The position numbers and the translations under genes are program-made. The notes below the pieces were generated by a model that saw nothing but the letters and a program-made list of their open reading frames with translations, made no database searches and was not told the DNA's origin. A stretch of DNA of 64,000 bases, taken from Nocardioides sp. B-3. Its GTDB lineage: Bacteria > Actinomycetota > Actinomycetes > Propionibacteriales > Nocardioidaceae. Below are positions 38,936 to 47,613 of the stretch, piece by piece. Within the stretch, counting starts at the first letter, position 1, and the number at the start of each line of letters is the position of its first letter. The stretch covers positions 2,046,001 to 2,110,000 of the forward strand of contig NZ_CP087968.1 of NCBI RefSeq assembly GCF_024703895.1. Reading direction: 5' to 3'.

Positions 38936-39752
38936 GTGACAGACGCTGGTACTGAGGAGGGCCGCCAAGGCCCGTCACGAAGTGACGACTTCCGCTGCCA
39001 CGTGGGCAGCCGCGACGACGGCGAGCCACTGGCCGGTACGGCGCCGACGGATTCCGCCTTCCTTTTCGTGGAGTACCCCGGGGCTCGGGGACGCCGGGCC
39101 GTCGCGGAGAGCCGACTGCCCGAGGCGGTGAAGGCGCACCTCGACGGCCTGTCCGGGATCCGCGTGCAGCTGATCCGGCGCAACGGTGGCACCAGCGGTC
39201 CCGGCGTGCGGATCTTCCACGCGACGACGGACGCCGACGGGTTCGCCGTACGCACCGCTGTTCTGCACAGTGTGGACGACCTGCTGGACCTCGATCTCTC
39301 GAAGGAGCTGGAAGACCACGACGGAGGCCTGTGGCTCGTCTGCACCAACGGTCGCCGCGACCGGTGCTGTGCCGAGATCGGGCGCCCGATCACCGCGGCC
39401 CTCGCGGCGCGCTGGCCCGAGGAGACCCGGGGAGACGACCCACCTCGGCGGACACCGCTTCTCCGGCACCGTGCTGGCGCTGCCGAGCGGACACACCCCG
39501 GGCCGGCTCAGCACCGACAACGCGGTCGATGCCTGTGCGCAGGTCGAGGCCGGTGGCGTCCCGGTCGACCTGAGCCGCGGCCGCGCCGGGCGCAGCGGCG
39601 TCGAGCAGGTGCTCGAGCTGCACGTCCCGGCCGGCGGCAGCCCTGACGTCGAGGTCGTCGAGGTGCCCGGCCCCGAGCGTCGTCAGAGCTGCGGCGACCT
39701 CAAGCTCAAGCGCACGACGCGCTTCGAGATCCGGCCTACGATCGGTCCATGA
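38936..39752 (+). CDS. Sucrase/ferredoxin-like family protein
   Basis: About 270 residues. Blocks TAPTDSAFLFVEYPGARGRR, LWLVCTNGRRDRCCAEIGRP and TTHLGGHRFSGTVLALPSGH are characteristic of the sucraseferredoxin-like (thioredoxin-like ferredoxin) family, related to yeast Apd1; the CTNGRRDRCC cysteines and the two histidines of HLGGH are candidate 2Fe-2S ligands. Start GTG 38936. Frame change near 39435. Its stop overlaps the start of the P450 gene (ATGA), so the pair is translationally coupled, and it could serve as the P450 electron donor (inference). Confidence 0.8.
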
Positions 39753-41176
39753 CGAGCCCGGAGCAGCGGCCCGAGCAGATGGCGACGACCGACGCTGCGG
39801 CGTACGCCCTCAGCGCCCGGCGCTACGAGAAGATGCGGCCGCTGGCCGGATCGAGCACCCCGGTCGACCTCCACGGGCTGCCGCCCGGTCCGGGCTGGCC
39901 GGCGATCATCCAGAGCATCGGGCTGCTGCGCTTCCGGCACCGCTTCGTGCCGTGGGCGCACCGCCGCTACGGCGACGCGTTCACCGTGCGGATCCTGCCG
40001 CAGGGCCGACCGCTCGTGCTCTTCACCGGGCCCGAGCACGCACGCGAGATCTTCGCCGGCGACCCCGAGGTCTTCCACGCCGGCAAGGGCAACGCGATCC
40101 TCGGCCCGATGATGGGCGAGCACTCGCTGCTGCTGCAGGACTCCAGCGAGCACAAGCGCGCCCGCAAGCTCCTGATGCCGGCCTTCAACGGCCATGCCCT
40201 GCGTGAGTACGCCGCACTCGTGACCGACGTCGCCACGGCGGAGGTGGACTCGTGGTTGCCGGGGGAGTCGTTCTCAGCCCTCCAGCGGATGAACCGGCTG
40301 ACCCTCGAGGTGATCCTGCGCGTCGTCTTCGGCGTCACCGACGAGTCGCGGCTCGCGCAGATGCGGCCGCGGGTCAACAAGGTCGTCGACATCAGCCCGG
40401 CCATCCTGTTCGGCTACGGCATGCCGCGGTTGCAGAACCTCGGACCGTGGAAGCGCTCGAAGGACAACTCCTTCGAGCTCGACGCCCTGATCTATGCCGA
40501 GATCCGCGAGGCGGCGCGCGGCGTCCGACCCGGCCACGCGGACCGACGTGCTGTCGCGCCTGATCCGCGTCGGCACCGAGGGCGACTCCACCGATGACCG
40601 CCTCACCGACGAGGAGCTCCGCGACCAGCTCGTCACCCTGCTGCTGGCCGGCCACGAGACGACCGCGACGGCGCTGGCGTGGGCGCTCTACGATCTCGGC
40701 CGCTCGCCGTCGCTGCTCGCCCGCTCGCGCCCGCGGCGCTCGAGGGTGACGACGACTGGCTCGAGGCGGTGCTCAAGGAGTCGATGCGGCTGCACCCGGT
40801 GATCCCGATGGTGGTCCGGACGCTGATGAAGCCTGCGAGCATCGGCGGCTACGACCTGCCCGCCGGCACCACCGTCGGGCCCTCGATCATCATCGCCCAC
40901 TCGCGAGCGGACAACCATGACCAGCCGGAGGCGTTCAGGCCGGAGCGCTTCATCGACGGGCAGCCCGCCACCAACACTCGGATCCCGTTCGGTGGGGGCG
41001 TGCGCCGCTGCATCGGCGCCGGCTTCTCGTTGATGGAGGGCGTGGTCGTGCTCCGCGAAGTGCTCTCGAGCTATGCCGTCGAGGCGATGGGCGAGGACCA
41101 GCCGAAGGTCCGCAACATCACCAGCGTGCCGCGGGACGGCGCGATCATCCGCGTCACTCGCTCCGCCGCTGGTTGA
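39749..41176 (+). CDS. Cytochrome P450
   Basis: About 475 residues. I-helix VTLLLAGHETTATALAWALY, K-helix KESMRLHPVIPMVV (ExxR), PERF motif FRPERFIDGQ and heme loop IPFGGGVRRCIGAGFSLMEG with the thiolate Cys near residue 421. Soluble class; the N-terminus TPVDLHGLPPGPGWPAIIQS with a proline-rich start resembles actinobacterial CYP families acting on fatty acids or terpenoids. Frame changes near 40525 and 40730. The stop TGA is contributed by an interspersed repeat (41171-41204). The substrate is unknown; steroid-type genes follow convergently. Confidence 0.92.
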
Positions 41177-41204
41177 GCAGGCGCGCCAGCGCCGTGTCGA
41201 AACC
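41171..41204 (+). repeat. Interspersed palindromic repeat, variant copy, supplying the P450 stop
   Basis: A 34-base unit from GGTTGAGCAGGCGCGCCAGC to GTGTCGAAACC. The TGA of its leading GGTTGA is the stop codon of the P450 gene. The ends match the other copies; the core palindrome (GGCGC-GCCA-GCGCC) differs. Confidence 0.75.
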
Positions 41205-41212
41205 AAGGCGGC

Positions 41213-42340
41213 TCAGGCTTCGAGCGCGTCGCGCACCTGCGCCTCGGTGAGCCCGTAGTCGGCCGGGTCATAGGCATGCTTCGGAGCGCGTACGCCGCTG
41301 CGTGACCGCGCGAGCTCGGCCGACGCGGCCGCTGCGACCGCGTCATTCCGGGTGAGCCCGGCCTCGGCGTACACGCTCCGCAGGGTCGAGAGGGGGTCGG
41401 CGACGAGGTCGCCGTACGCCACGTCGATCACGTCCCCCGAGTGCGGGCTCGCGCGGAGTGCCGCCTGCTCGCGGACGAGCAGGTCGAGCTGGGTGCGGCC
41501 GATGGTGTCACCGACGAAGACGTCGGACGTGCCGCGCGTCGAGGCCGCGGCCAGTGAGCACATCGACGCGGTGCAGGCCACCGGGTCGCGGTGGGTGACC
41601 ACGATGACCGCTTCGGGATGGACCGTCCGGATCGCGTCGAGCGCGACGAGGTGACTGGGGTTCTTGAGGATCCAGCGCTGGTCGGCGTCGTGCATCCCGA
41701 TCAGCCGGAGCAGGTCGCGGTGGCGCTCGTAGGCGGGGGTCCAGTCCTGTTCCCGGAGCCACGCCGAATATGACGGCGTGAAGGCCCGGGTCTCGAAGGC
41801 GACGGAGCGGCCGGCGTGCTGGAGCAGTCGCCAGCACTCCTCGTGCGACGCGGCGTCGGAGTAGTGCAGCCCGGCGAGCTCGGGGTTGGCCTCGTGGAAG
41901 GCGGCGTAGCCACCCTGCATCGCGCTGAAGATCGGGTCGGACTCCCGGGTGTCGCGCGGCGGCCTCGGCTGGGGGAGGTCGGCCAGCCACTGCTCGAGCC
42001 CTTGGTGCGCAGGGTCCGCGGTCATGAGGCGTTGCAGCAGCGTCGTACCGGATCGGGGGAGGCCCATGATGAACACGGGCTTCTCGATCGCGACGTCCTT
42101 CGACGCAGGGTTGGCGCTGAAGCCCTGCTGCGCCATCAGCTTTGCGACGAGCAGGCCCTTGACCATGCCGCGCATGCGGTAGTTGCCGACGTCGGTCAGT
42201 CCGGAGACGGTCGCGTAGTCCTTGAGCAGGACCTGCAGGCCCTCCTCGTGGGTGTCGTCGCCGAGGTCGGTCAGGCCGGTCGTACGCATGGCCGCCGCAG
42301 TGATGTCCGCCAGCGATCCGACGTCGTCTCGCTGTCTCAC
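41213..42340 (-). CDS. Sulfotransferase family protein
   Basis: An intact 375-residue protein. The PAPS 5'-phosphosulfate loop is VFIMGLPRSGTTLLQRLMTA; the 3'-phosphate region includes RWILKNPSHLVALDAIRTVH and VIVVTHRDPVACTASMCSLA. Such proteins transfer sulfate from PAPS to hydroxyl groups, though for this mycobacterial-type subgroup the activity is unproven. Start GTG 42340 overlaps the stop of the SDR gene. Gene order (SDR then sulfotransferase) matches Rv3530c-Rv3529c of Mycobacterium tuberculosis, from memory. Confidence 0.88.
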   Translation of the reverse strand: MRQRDDVGSLADITAAAMRTTGLTDLGDDTHEEGLQVLLKDYATVSGLTDVGNYRMRGMVKGLLVAKLMAQQGFSANPASKDVAIEKPVFIMGLPRSGTTLLQRLMTADPAHQGLEQWLADLPQPRPPRDTRESDPIFSAMQGGYAAFHEANPELAGLHYSDAASHEECWRLLQHAGRSVAFETRAFTPSYSAWLREQDWTPAYERHRDLLRLIGMHDADQRWILKNPSHLVALDAIRTVHPEAVIVVTHRDPVACTASMCSLAAASTRGTSDVFVGDTIGRTQLDLLVREQAALRASPHSGDVIDVAYGDLVADPLSTLRSVYAEAGLTRNDAVAAAASAELARSRSGVRAPKHAYDPADYGLTEAQVRDALEA

Positions 42341-43116
42341 GAGTGGAACTCGCCGCAGTCGATGTTCAGCGTCTGCCCGGTCACCGCGCTGGCCGGGTCG
42401 CTCGCCGGGAACAGCGTCGCCCGCGCGACCTCGTCGGGCGTCGCGAGCCGCTTGAGGTCTGTCGGCGCGGCCTTCTCCGCGTAGACCTCGTCGTGCGTGC
42501 GTCCCGACTCGGAGGCGATCCAGTCGAAGTAGGCCTTGTTGACGTCCTCGTAGATGTAGGAGGGCGCGACCGAGTTGACCCGGATCCCGCGCGGCCCGAG
42601 CTCGGTCGCGAGGCTGGAGCTCAGGTGCTGCAGCGTGCCCTTGGACAGCTTGTAGCCGCTGTACTCCGGCTGCGACGTGTAGACCACGCACGAGCTGATG
42701 TTGATGATCGAGCCGCTCGACTCGGCGAGGGCGTCGGCGAACAGCGAGCTCAGCCGCAGGGGCGCGAAGACGTTGGTCTCCTGTGCCGCTCGCAGTGCGT
42801 CGAGGTCGAGGGTCGAGATCGGGTCCATCGGCGGGATCCCGAAGGCGTTGTTGATCAGGCAGTCGACGCGGCCGAACTCCTCCAGCGCCTTCTCGACGAG
42901 CCGTGCCCGTTGCGCCTCGTCGGTGATGTCGGTGGGTACGGCGAGGGCCCGGCCCCCCAGCTCACGCACGACGGCCGCCATCTTCTCCAGTCGGCGCTCC
43001 GTGCGACTCGCGAGCACCAGATCTGCGCCCATCCGCGCCGCCTCCTCACCGAGCGCGCGGCCAAGCCCGGGCCCGACACCGGAGAGCACGATCACCTTGT
43101 CCTTCAGCAACGTCAT
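42337..43116 (-). CDS. Short-chain dehydrogenase/reductase
   Basis: An intact 259-residue classical SDR. Nucleotide-binding GVGPGLGRALGEEAARMGAD, LINNAFGIPP (NNAG-like), catalytic Ser in SGSIINISSCVVYTSQ and YxxxK in YSGYKLSKGTLQHLSS; C-terminal VTGQTLNIDCGEFHS. NAD(P)-dependent alcohol/ketone oxidoreductase, substrate unknown. Start ATG 43116 with a KstR-consensus palindrome 11-24 bases upstream, so it is probably part of a sterol-catabolism regulon together with the coupled sulfotransferase. Confidence 0.92.
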   Translation of the reverse strand: MTLLKDKVIVLSGVGPGLGRALGEEAARMGADLVLASRTERRLEKMAAVVRELGGRALAVPTDITDEAQRARLVEKALEEFGRVDCLINNAFGIPPMDPISTLDLDALRAAQETNVFAPLRLSSLFADALAESSGSIINISSCVVYTSQPEYSGYKLSKGTLQHLSSSLATELGPRGIRVNSVAPSYIYEDVNKAYFDWIASESGRTHDEVYAEKAAPTDLKRLATPDEVARATLFPASDPASAVTGQTLNIDCGEFHS

Positions 43117-43126
43117 GCCCGCAGAC

Positions 43127-43140
43127 TAGAACGTGTTCCA
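43127..43140. promoter_or_regulatory. KstR-type operator upstream of the SDR gene
   Basis: TAGAACGTGTTCCA fits the KstR consensus TnnAACnnGTTnnA, the repressor of cholesterol catabolism in mycobacteria and rhodococci. It lies just before the SDR start on the minus strand and differs by one base from the site at 45335. Confidence 0.65.
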
Positions 43141-43170
43141 GTTGCGCGTCGAGGGGCTGGTCCCGCCCGC

Positions 43171-43231
43171 GTAGTCCAGTGGCAGACGGTCGTCCCAAGG
43201 GTCGATTCACGACCATCTGCCACTGGACTAC
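43171..43231. repeat. Inverted repeat element, copy 2 (23-bp arms)
   Basis: Left arm 43171-43193 begins GTAGTCCAGTGGCAGA and right arm 43209-43231 is its complement with one difference; spacer 15 bases. The arms match copy 1 at 1427-1487 while the spacer sequence differs. Located between the SDR promoter and the end of the DUF1214-like gene, next to a copy of the other repeat family. Confidence 0.75.
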
Positions 43232-43240
43232 CGAGCCGGC

Positions 43241-43275
43241 GGTTGAGGAGGTCGCGCAGCGACCGTCACGAAACC
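43241..43275 (+). repeat. Interspersed palindromic repeat, copy 2
   Basis: Identical over 35 bases to 24676-24710. Here it is intergenic, 10 bases after the inverted-repeat element and 18 bases before the stop of the minus-strand DUF1214-like gene. Confidence 0.85.
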
Positions 43276-43293
43276 CCGGGCCTCCTGTGATGG

Positions 43294-44452
43294 TCAGCTG
43301 ATCATCCGCCGCGCGACCCCGACTCGGCGCGCCTCGATCCGCGCGGCGTACTCCGCCGGCGTGACCCGCTGGTCGTCCAGCGACGACATCGACGCGAGCG
43401 AGGAGAAGGGCACGACCTTCACGACGGGCCCGCCCGGTGTCTCGTCCGTCCGCTGCCAGCGCAGCATCATCACGCCAGCCGTGTGCCCGGTGGTCTCCAG
43501 CCAGTTCGCGATCCCGGGGTCGCGCTCGGAGATCACGTAGCGGAGCACGTCGCCGGAGCGCACCGACTGCGCCGCGGTCAGCGAGGTCTGGTGGTGCTCG
43601 TAGTCGGTCGACACGTACCACTTCGAGCCGACCCGGATCGCTTGGTACGGCGCCGCGCTCACCGGCACCTCCACGACCAGCGCCTCGTCGTCGCCGAGCG
43701 CGTAGTGCCCGATCGAGGAGAACTGCGTGGTCAGGCCCCCGGGCGTCGTGGCCGGGGCGGTCAGGGTGTTGACCGGCTCCTTGTAGGTGAACCACTCCGG
43801 GAAGGCGAACCACGTGGACAGCCGCCCGGTGAGCAGCTTCGCCGCAACGGCGTACCTCTTCTCGATCCGGTCGACCGAGACCGGAGCGCGCGGCACCCCG
43901 GCGGTGTCGAGGCGCTGGATGCGCAAGGTGCCGCGGTCCTCGGAAAGCCAGTCGGAATAGACCTCGCGCACGATGAGCGTCGAGCCCTTGCGGAGTCCGA
44001 GCTCGGGCCCCGAACCTCCACTCGAAGGAGCCGTCGTCCGAAACTGAGAGCGACCGGTCGTCGAAGGCCGCCAGCGTGTCCGGCGTGCCGGAGGACGTGT
44101 AGCCCCCGCTCATGATCTGGAAGGACAGGTCGGCGGTCGTGCCGCGCTGTCCGGAGACGACATACGAAGCGCCGGACGTGAGGTAGGCGTTGAAGTAGAT
44201 CGCGTCGGGGTTGTCGAGGCCCCGGCGCGCGTACTGGTGCGTCGGGTTGATCAGCACCGGGTGCTCGAGGTCGTAGTCGAACGCCATCTGGATCGCCGAG
44301 CGGATCGAGCCGGCGAGGTAGTCGAGCCCTTCGGCGAGCTCCTGATCGGTGATCTCGAAGGGCGGGTTGCGGATCATCCGCTCGGCCTCGGCGACCGCCT
44401 CGCGGAATGCGTCAAGCGGTTTCGTGACAGGACTTCGTCCTTCCTCAACCAC
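43294..44452 (-). CDS. DUF1214-like protein of a steroid-type cluster
   Basis: About 385 residues. The C-terminal half, with PVNTLTAPATTPGGLTTQFS then SIGHYALGDDEALVVEVPVS and GSKWYVSTDYEHHQTSLTAA, resembles DUF1214-type domains; the N-terminal half has YARRGLDNPDAIYFNAYLTS and DLSFQIMSGGYTSSG. I place it with mycobacterial Rv3531c-like proteins from memory; function unknown. The probable start GTG 44452 overlaps the LLM gene stop, and the first codons (VVEEGRSPVTKP) come from an interspersed repeat; ATG codons further in are alternatives. Frame change near 44015. Confidence 0.65.
44418..44450 (-). repeat. Interspersed palindromic repeat, variant copy, at a gene junction
   Basis: On the minus strand a 33-base unit from GGTTGAGGA to GTCACGAAACC with a different inner palindrome (AGGAC-GA-AGTCCT). 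Its GGTTGA gives the last Gly codon and the stop of the LLM gene, and its bases encode the first residues of the DUF1214-like protein in another frame. Confidence 0.75.
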
Positions 44453-45324
44453 CGATGCGTCCTATCACCGAGTCGGCGTACCGCTCCAGGTGCTCGACCT
44501 TCTTCTCGAGCGGCTCGAGGTCCGGCCCCTTGGTGTAGGGCACGCGGAACCCGACGATGCAGTCGGTGACCCCGCGGTCCTCGAGCGCCTTCACCCCGTC
44601 CGGCGTGTAGGCGTCGTAGGAGATGACGTGCACCTCGAAGTCATCACGCGTGTCCCCCTCCTCGGCCCGGATCGAAGCCAGCCGCGTGAGCAGCCGGTCG
44701 AGCTCATCCCCGTCGCCGCCGGCGTGCATCCAGCCGTCTCCCTTGCGTACGGCGCGGCGCAGCGCCGCGTCGCTGTGCCCGCCGACCGGGGAGCGGGATC
44801 GGAGCGCTCGGCGCGGGAGTCTGCTTCAGCGCCGGGAACTTGTAGAACTCCCCGTCGTAGCCGAAGAAATCGCCCGAGGTCAGTCCGCGCAGCACGTCCA
44901 TGCACTCGTCCATCCGCTTGCCCCGCCGCTCCCACGGCACGCCCAGCGTCACGAAGTCCTCCGGCCGGGGCGAGAGTCCGACGCCGAGCCCGAGCCGGTT
45001 GTCGGAGAGGAAGGCCAGCGACGAGGCCTGCTTGGCGACCAGCACCGGCGGGCGCACCGGCAGCTTGAGCACGAACGGCGTCAGCCGCAGCGTCGAGGTC
45101 ACCGCGAAGAGGTGCGCGCAGAGCACCATCGTCTCGATGAACTCCTTGTCCTCGAGGAACTCGCGATCGCCCGTGTCGGTGTAGGGATAGCTCGAGTCCG
45201 ACTCCTTGGGATAGATCAGCGAGTCGGCCACCGTCATCGAGGTGTAGCCAGCCGCCTCGGCAGCCCGGGCGAGCGGTGCGTAGAGCCTCGCGTCGGTCAT
45301 CGCTTCGGCGTACGTGAATCTCAT
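44445..45324 (-). CDS. LLM-class (F420-dependent type) oxidoreductase
   Basis: About 293 residues of luciferase-like fold. MRFTYAEAMTDARLYAPLAR at the start, GYTSMTVADSLIYP, LAFLSDNRLGLGVGLSPRPE and WERRGKRMDECMDVLRGLTS are typical of F420-dependent mycobacterial oxidoreductases; C-terminus GVTDCIVGFRVPYTKGPDL. Frame change near 44795. Start ATG 45324; a KstR-consensus palindrome sits centrally between it and the divergent SnoaL-like gene. Possibly the counterpart of Rv3520c (recollection). Substrate unknown, presumably a sterol-derived intermediate. Confidence 0.82.
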
Positions 45325-45334
45325 GGCTACACAG

Positions 45335-45348
45335 TAGAACGTGTTCTA
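45335..45348. promoter_or_regulatory. KstR-type operator in the LLM/SnoaL divergent gap
   Basis: TAGAACGTGTTCTA is a perfect 14-base palindrome and an exact match to the KstR consensus TnnAACnnGTTnnA. It is centred in the 34-base gap between the divergent starts 45324 and 45359, so one repressor dimer could control both. Confidence 0.75.
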
Positions 45349-45358
45349 GGCTGGCGCC

Positions 45359-45782
45359 ATGGACCTGCAGGAGCTGAGCGACCGCCGGGGAGATCACCGA
45401 CCTCATCACGCGCTACACGCGCGCCGTCGACACCCGCTCCTTCGACGACCTCGCCCACGTCTTCACCGACGACGCGGTCCTCGACTACTCGATCGTCGGC
45501 GGGCCGAAGGACGTCCCGGCTGTCGTGGTGCCGTGGATCGAGAAGGGCCCGGCCGGCTTCGACCGGTTCCAGCACCTCGTCGGGCAGATCTCGATCGAGC
45601 TCGACGGGGACGCGGCCCGCGCGACGGCGTACTTCACGAACCCGATGGTGAGCATCAACCCGGACGGCACGGAGAAGCTGTGGGAGGTGGGCGGCTACTA
45701 CCACCACGACCTCGTGCGTACGCCGAACGGCTGGCGCTCGCGCGGCATCGTCGACGACATGGTGTGGACCCGCGGCTTCTGA
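45359..45782 (+). CDS. SnoaL-like / NTF2-fold protein
   Basis: About 141 residues. After a frame correction near 45388 it reads MDLQELSDR then EITDLITRYTRAVDTRSFDD, LAHVFTDDAVLDYSIVGG, FQHLVGQISIELDGDAARAT and GGYYHHDLVRTPNGWRSRGI, the SnoaL_4-type cone-shaped fold used by ketosteroid isomerases, dehydratases and related enzymes. The conserved N-terminal D, RY and H/D residues suggest enzymatic activity on a small hydrophobic substrate. Divergent from the LLM gene with a shared KstR-type operator. Confidence 0.82.
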
Positions 45783-45868
45783 CCGGGCTGGGTCACCGAC
45801 CCGGTTGGGTTCTCACCCGCCCGTCCGTGACAATGGGGCGACAGCAGGACGCAACGAGGAGAGTGCAC

Positions 45869-46414
45869 GTGGTCGACACCGAGGACCGCCCGGTCCTGAC
45901 CGGGCTGATCGCGCTGGTCGCCGTCGCCGCGGTGATCGGCATCATCGGCGGTCTGGCCGCGCTCGTCGGCAGCAAGGTGATGGGCCTCGACGGTGACCCG
46001 GCTGCCTCCGCGCAGGACGACTCGACTAACAGTGCGACGCTCTACCTGCCCGAGCCGACCATCACCTCCGAGACCGTGGTCCCGGAGACGCCGGCCTCTC
46101 CCACCGCCGAGTCCGTCGACCCGTCGACGAGTGCGACGACCAGCGAGATCTCGCTGACGGCCGGCCAGCAGTCGGTGACCGCCATGCAGTCGATCGACCT
46201 CACCGGCACCTTCCCCACGGGCGAGGGTGCAATCCTTCAGGTGCAGCAGAAGGTCGGCGACGGTGAGTGGCGGGACTTCCCGGTCACCATGACCGTCAGC
46301 AACCAGACGTTCGGCGGCACCATCCAGACCGGCCAGCCGGGCGTGAACACCTTCCGCGTGATCGACACCGACAAGGACATCCTGTCCAACGAGGTCGTCG
46401 TCACCGTCGGCTAG
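45869..46414 (+). CDS. Membrane-anchored extracytoplasmic protein (181 aa)
   Basis: Starts VVDTEDRPVLTGLIALVAVA, with one transmembrane helix (ALVAVAAVIGIIGGLAALVG) and a Thr/Ser/Pro-rich linker (PEPTITSETVVPETPASPTA), then a compact beta domain (GQQSVTAMQSIDLTGTFPTG, GAILQVQQKVGDGEWRDFPV). The tail resembles an Ig-like or bacterial adhesion-type beta-sandwich; no enzyme motif. GTG 45869 is chosen because GAGGAGAG lies 6 bases upstream. Intact. The 3' end overlaps the convergent MFS gene by 14 bases. Confidence 0.65.
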   Translation: MVDTEDRPVLTGLIALVAVAAVIGIIGGLAALVGSKVMGLDGDPAASAQDDSTNSATLYLPEPTITSETVVPETPASPTAESVDPSTSATTSEISLTAGQQSVTAMQSIDLTGTFPTGEGAILQVQQKVGDGEWRDFPVTMTVSNQTFGGTIQTGQPGVNTFRVIDTDKDILSNEVVVTVG

Positions 46415-47613
46415 CCAACTTTCTCTGACCGAGGTCCACCCGGTGGGTGAAGTAGCCGACCCACAGTGTCCCGACGGCCGCGCCCGCCCCCATCACGACG
46501 CAGGCGGTCGCCGGGGGCGCCACCGCGGCCACGGCCCCCACGAGCAACGCTCCGCCGGAGCCGCCGATGTCGCCGCACAGTCGCCAGCCGCCCGGGTGTG
46601 CGCGCCCCCCTCGACCGGCGCCGTGTCCGCGCCGAGCGTCATCACGATTCCCGCGCCCGGGCCGTTGCCGACGGCGATCAGCCCCATCACGGCGCCGACC
46701 GTGACGGCCGTGGTGGACAGCGGTAGCAGGAGGCAGCCGATGGCCGTGGTCGCGACGACGGGTACGGCGACGACGAACCGCCCGTAGTTGTCCATCAGCC
46801 AGCCACCGGGCCAGAAGAAGGCGAGGTCGACCGCGGCGGCCACCCCGAAGATCAGCGACGTGGTGCTCGCGGACAGCCCGACGTGCTCGGCCCACAGGGG
46901 GAGCAGACCGATCCGCAGCGCCCGGCTGGCGGAGATGATGACGACCGCGACGCCGACCGTGAGCAGCGTGCGTCGGTGGGCCGCCAGCACCGAGGAGACC
47001 GACAGGTGCGGGGCGGTGGCGCGGCGCTCCGAGCCGTAGTCGGGCATCGATCGCGCCAGCAGGGCCGAGACGAGCGACATGGCCGCAGCCAGCCAGAAGA
47101 CCCGTGTCAGCCCGCCGACTCGGATCAGGGCCGCCCCCACCGGGGGGTCCGATGAGGACGCCGATACGCATGCTGCCGCCCATCGCCGACATGGCCCGGG
47201 CGCGGAAGGCGAGCGGCACGGCGTCGATGAGATAGCCCCGGCGCGCCATCATGAAGACCGTCCGTGGTCATGCCGCTGAGGACGACCGCGACGCCGAGCG
47301 CGGCCACCGAGTCGGTGGCGGCGGCGAAGGCCATCGCGACCGCGTCGAGGGAGCCGACGGTGGTCAGGGCTCGCCGCTCGCCGATGCGCGCGACGAGAGC
47401 GCCGGCGGGCAGGGAGGCGACCGGGCTGCCGAGCCCGAGCAGCGCCACCATGAAGGCCGCGGTCGACACATCGGCCCCGAGCTCGAGGGCTCGCAGGGCG
47501 AGGATCGGGATGACGGCCCCGTGGCCGATCGCGCTGACGATCGAGGGCCCGTACGCCGCGAGGGCGATGTCGCGCAGACGGAAGTCCGCGGCCTCCGTGC
47601 CCCCTGATGTCAC
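46401..47613 (-). CDS. MFS transporter
   Basis: About 404 residues with roughly 12 transmembrane segments: IALAAYGPSIVSAIGHGAVI, TAAFMVALLGLGSPVASLPA, the loop AGALVARIGERRALTTVGSL (MFS motif A-like) and LIFGVAAAVDLAFFWPGGWL. The substrate is unknown; similar proteins are drug or sugar exporters. Starts at GTG 47613, overlapping the stop of the DMT transporter gene. Frame changes near 47265, 47150 and 46600. Confidence 0.82.
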
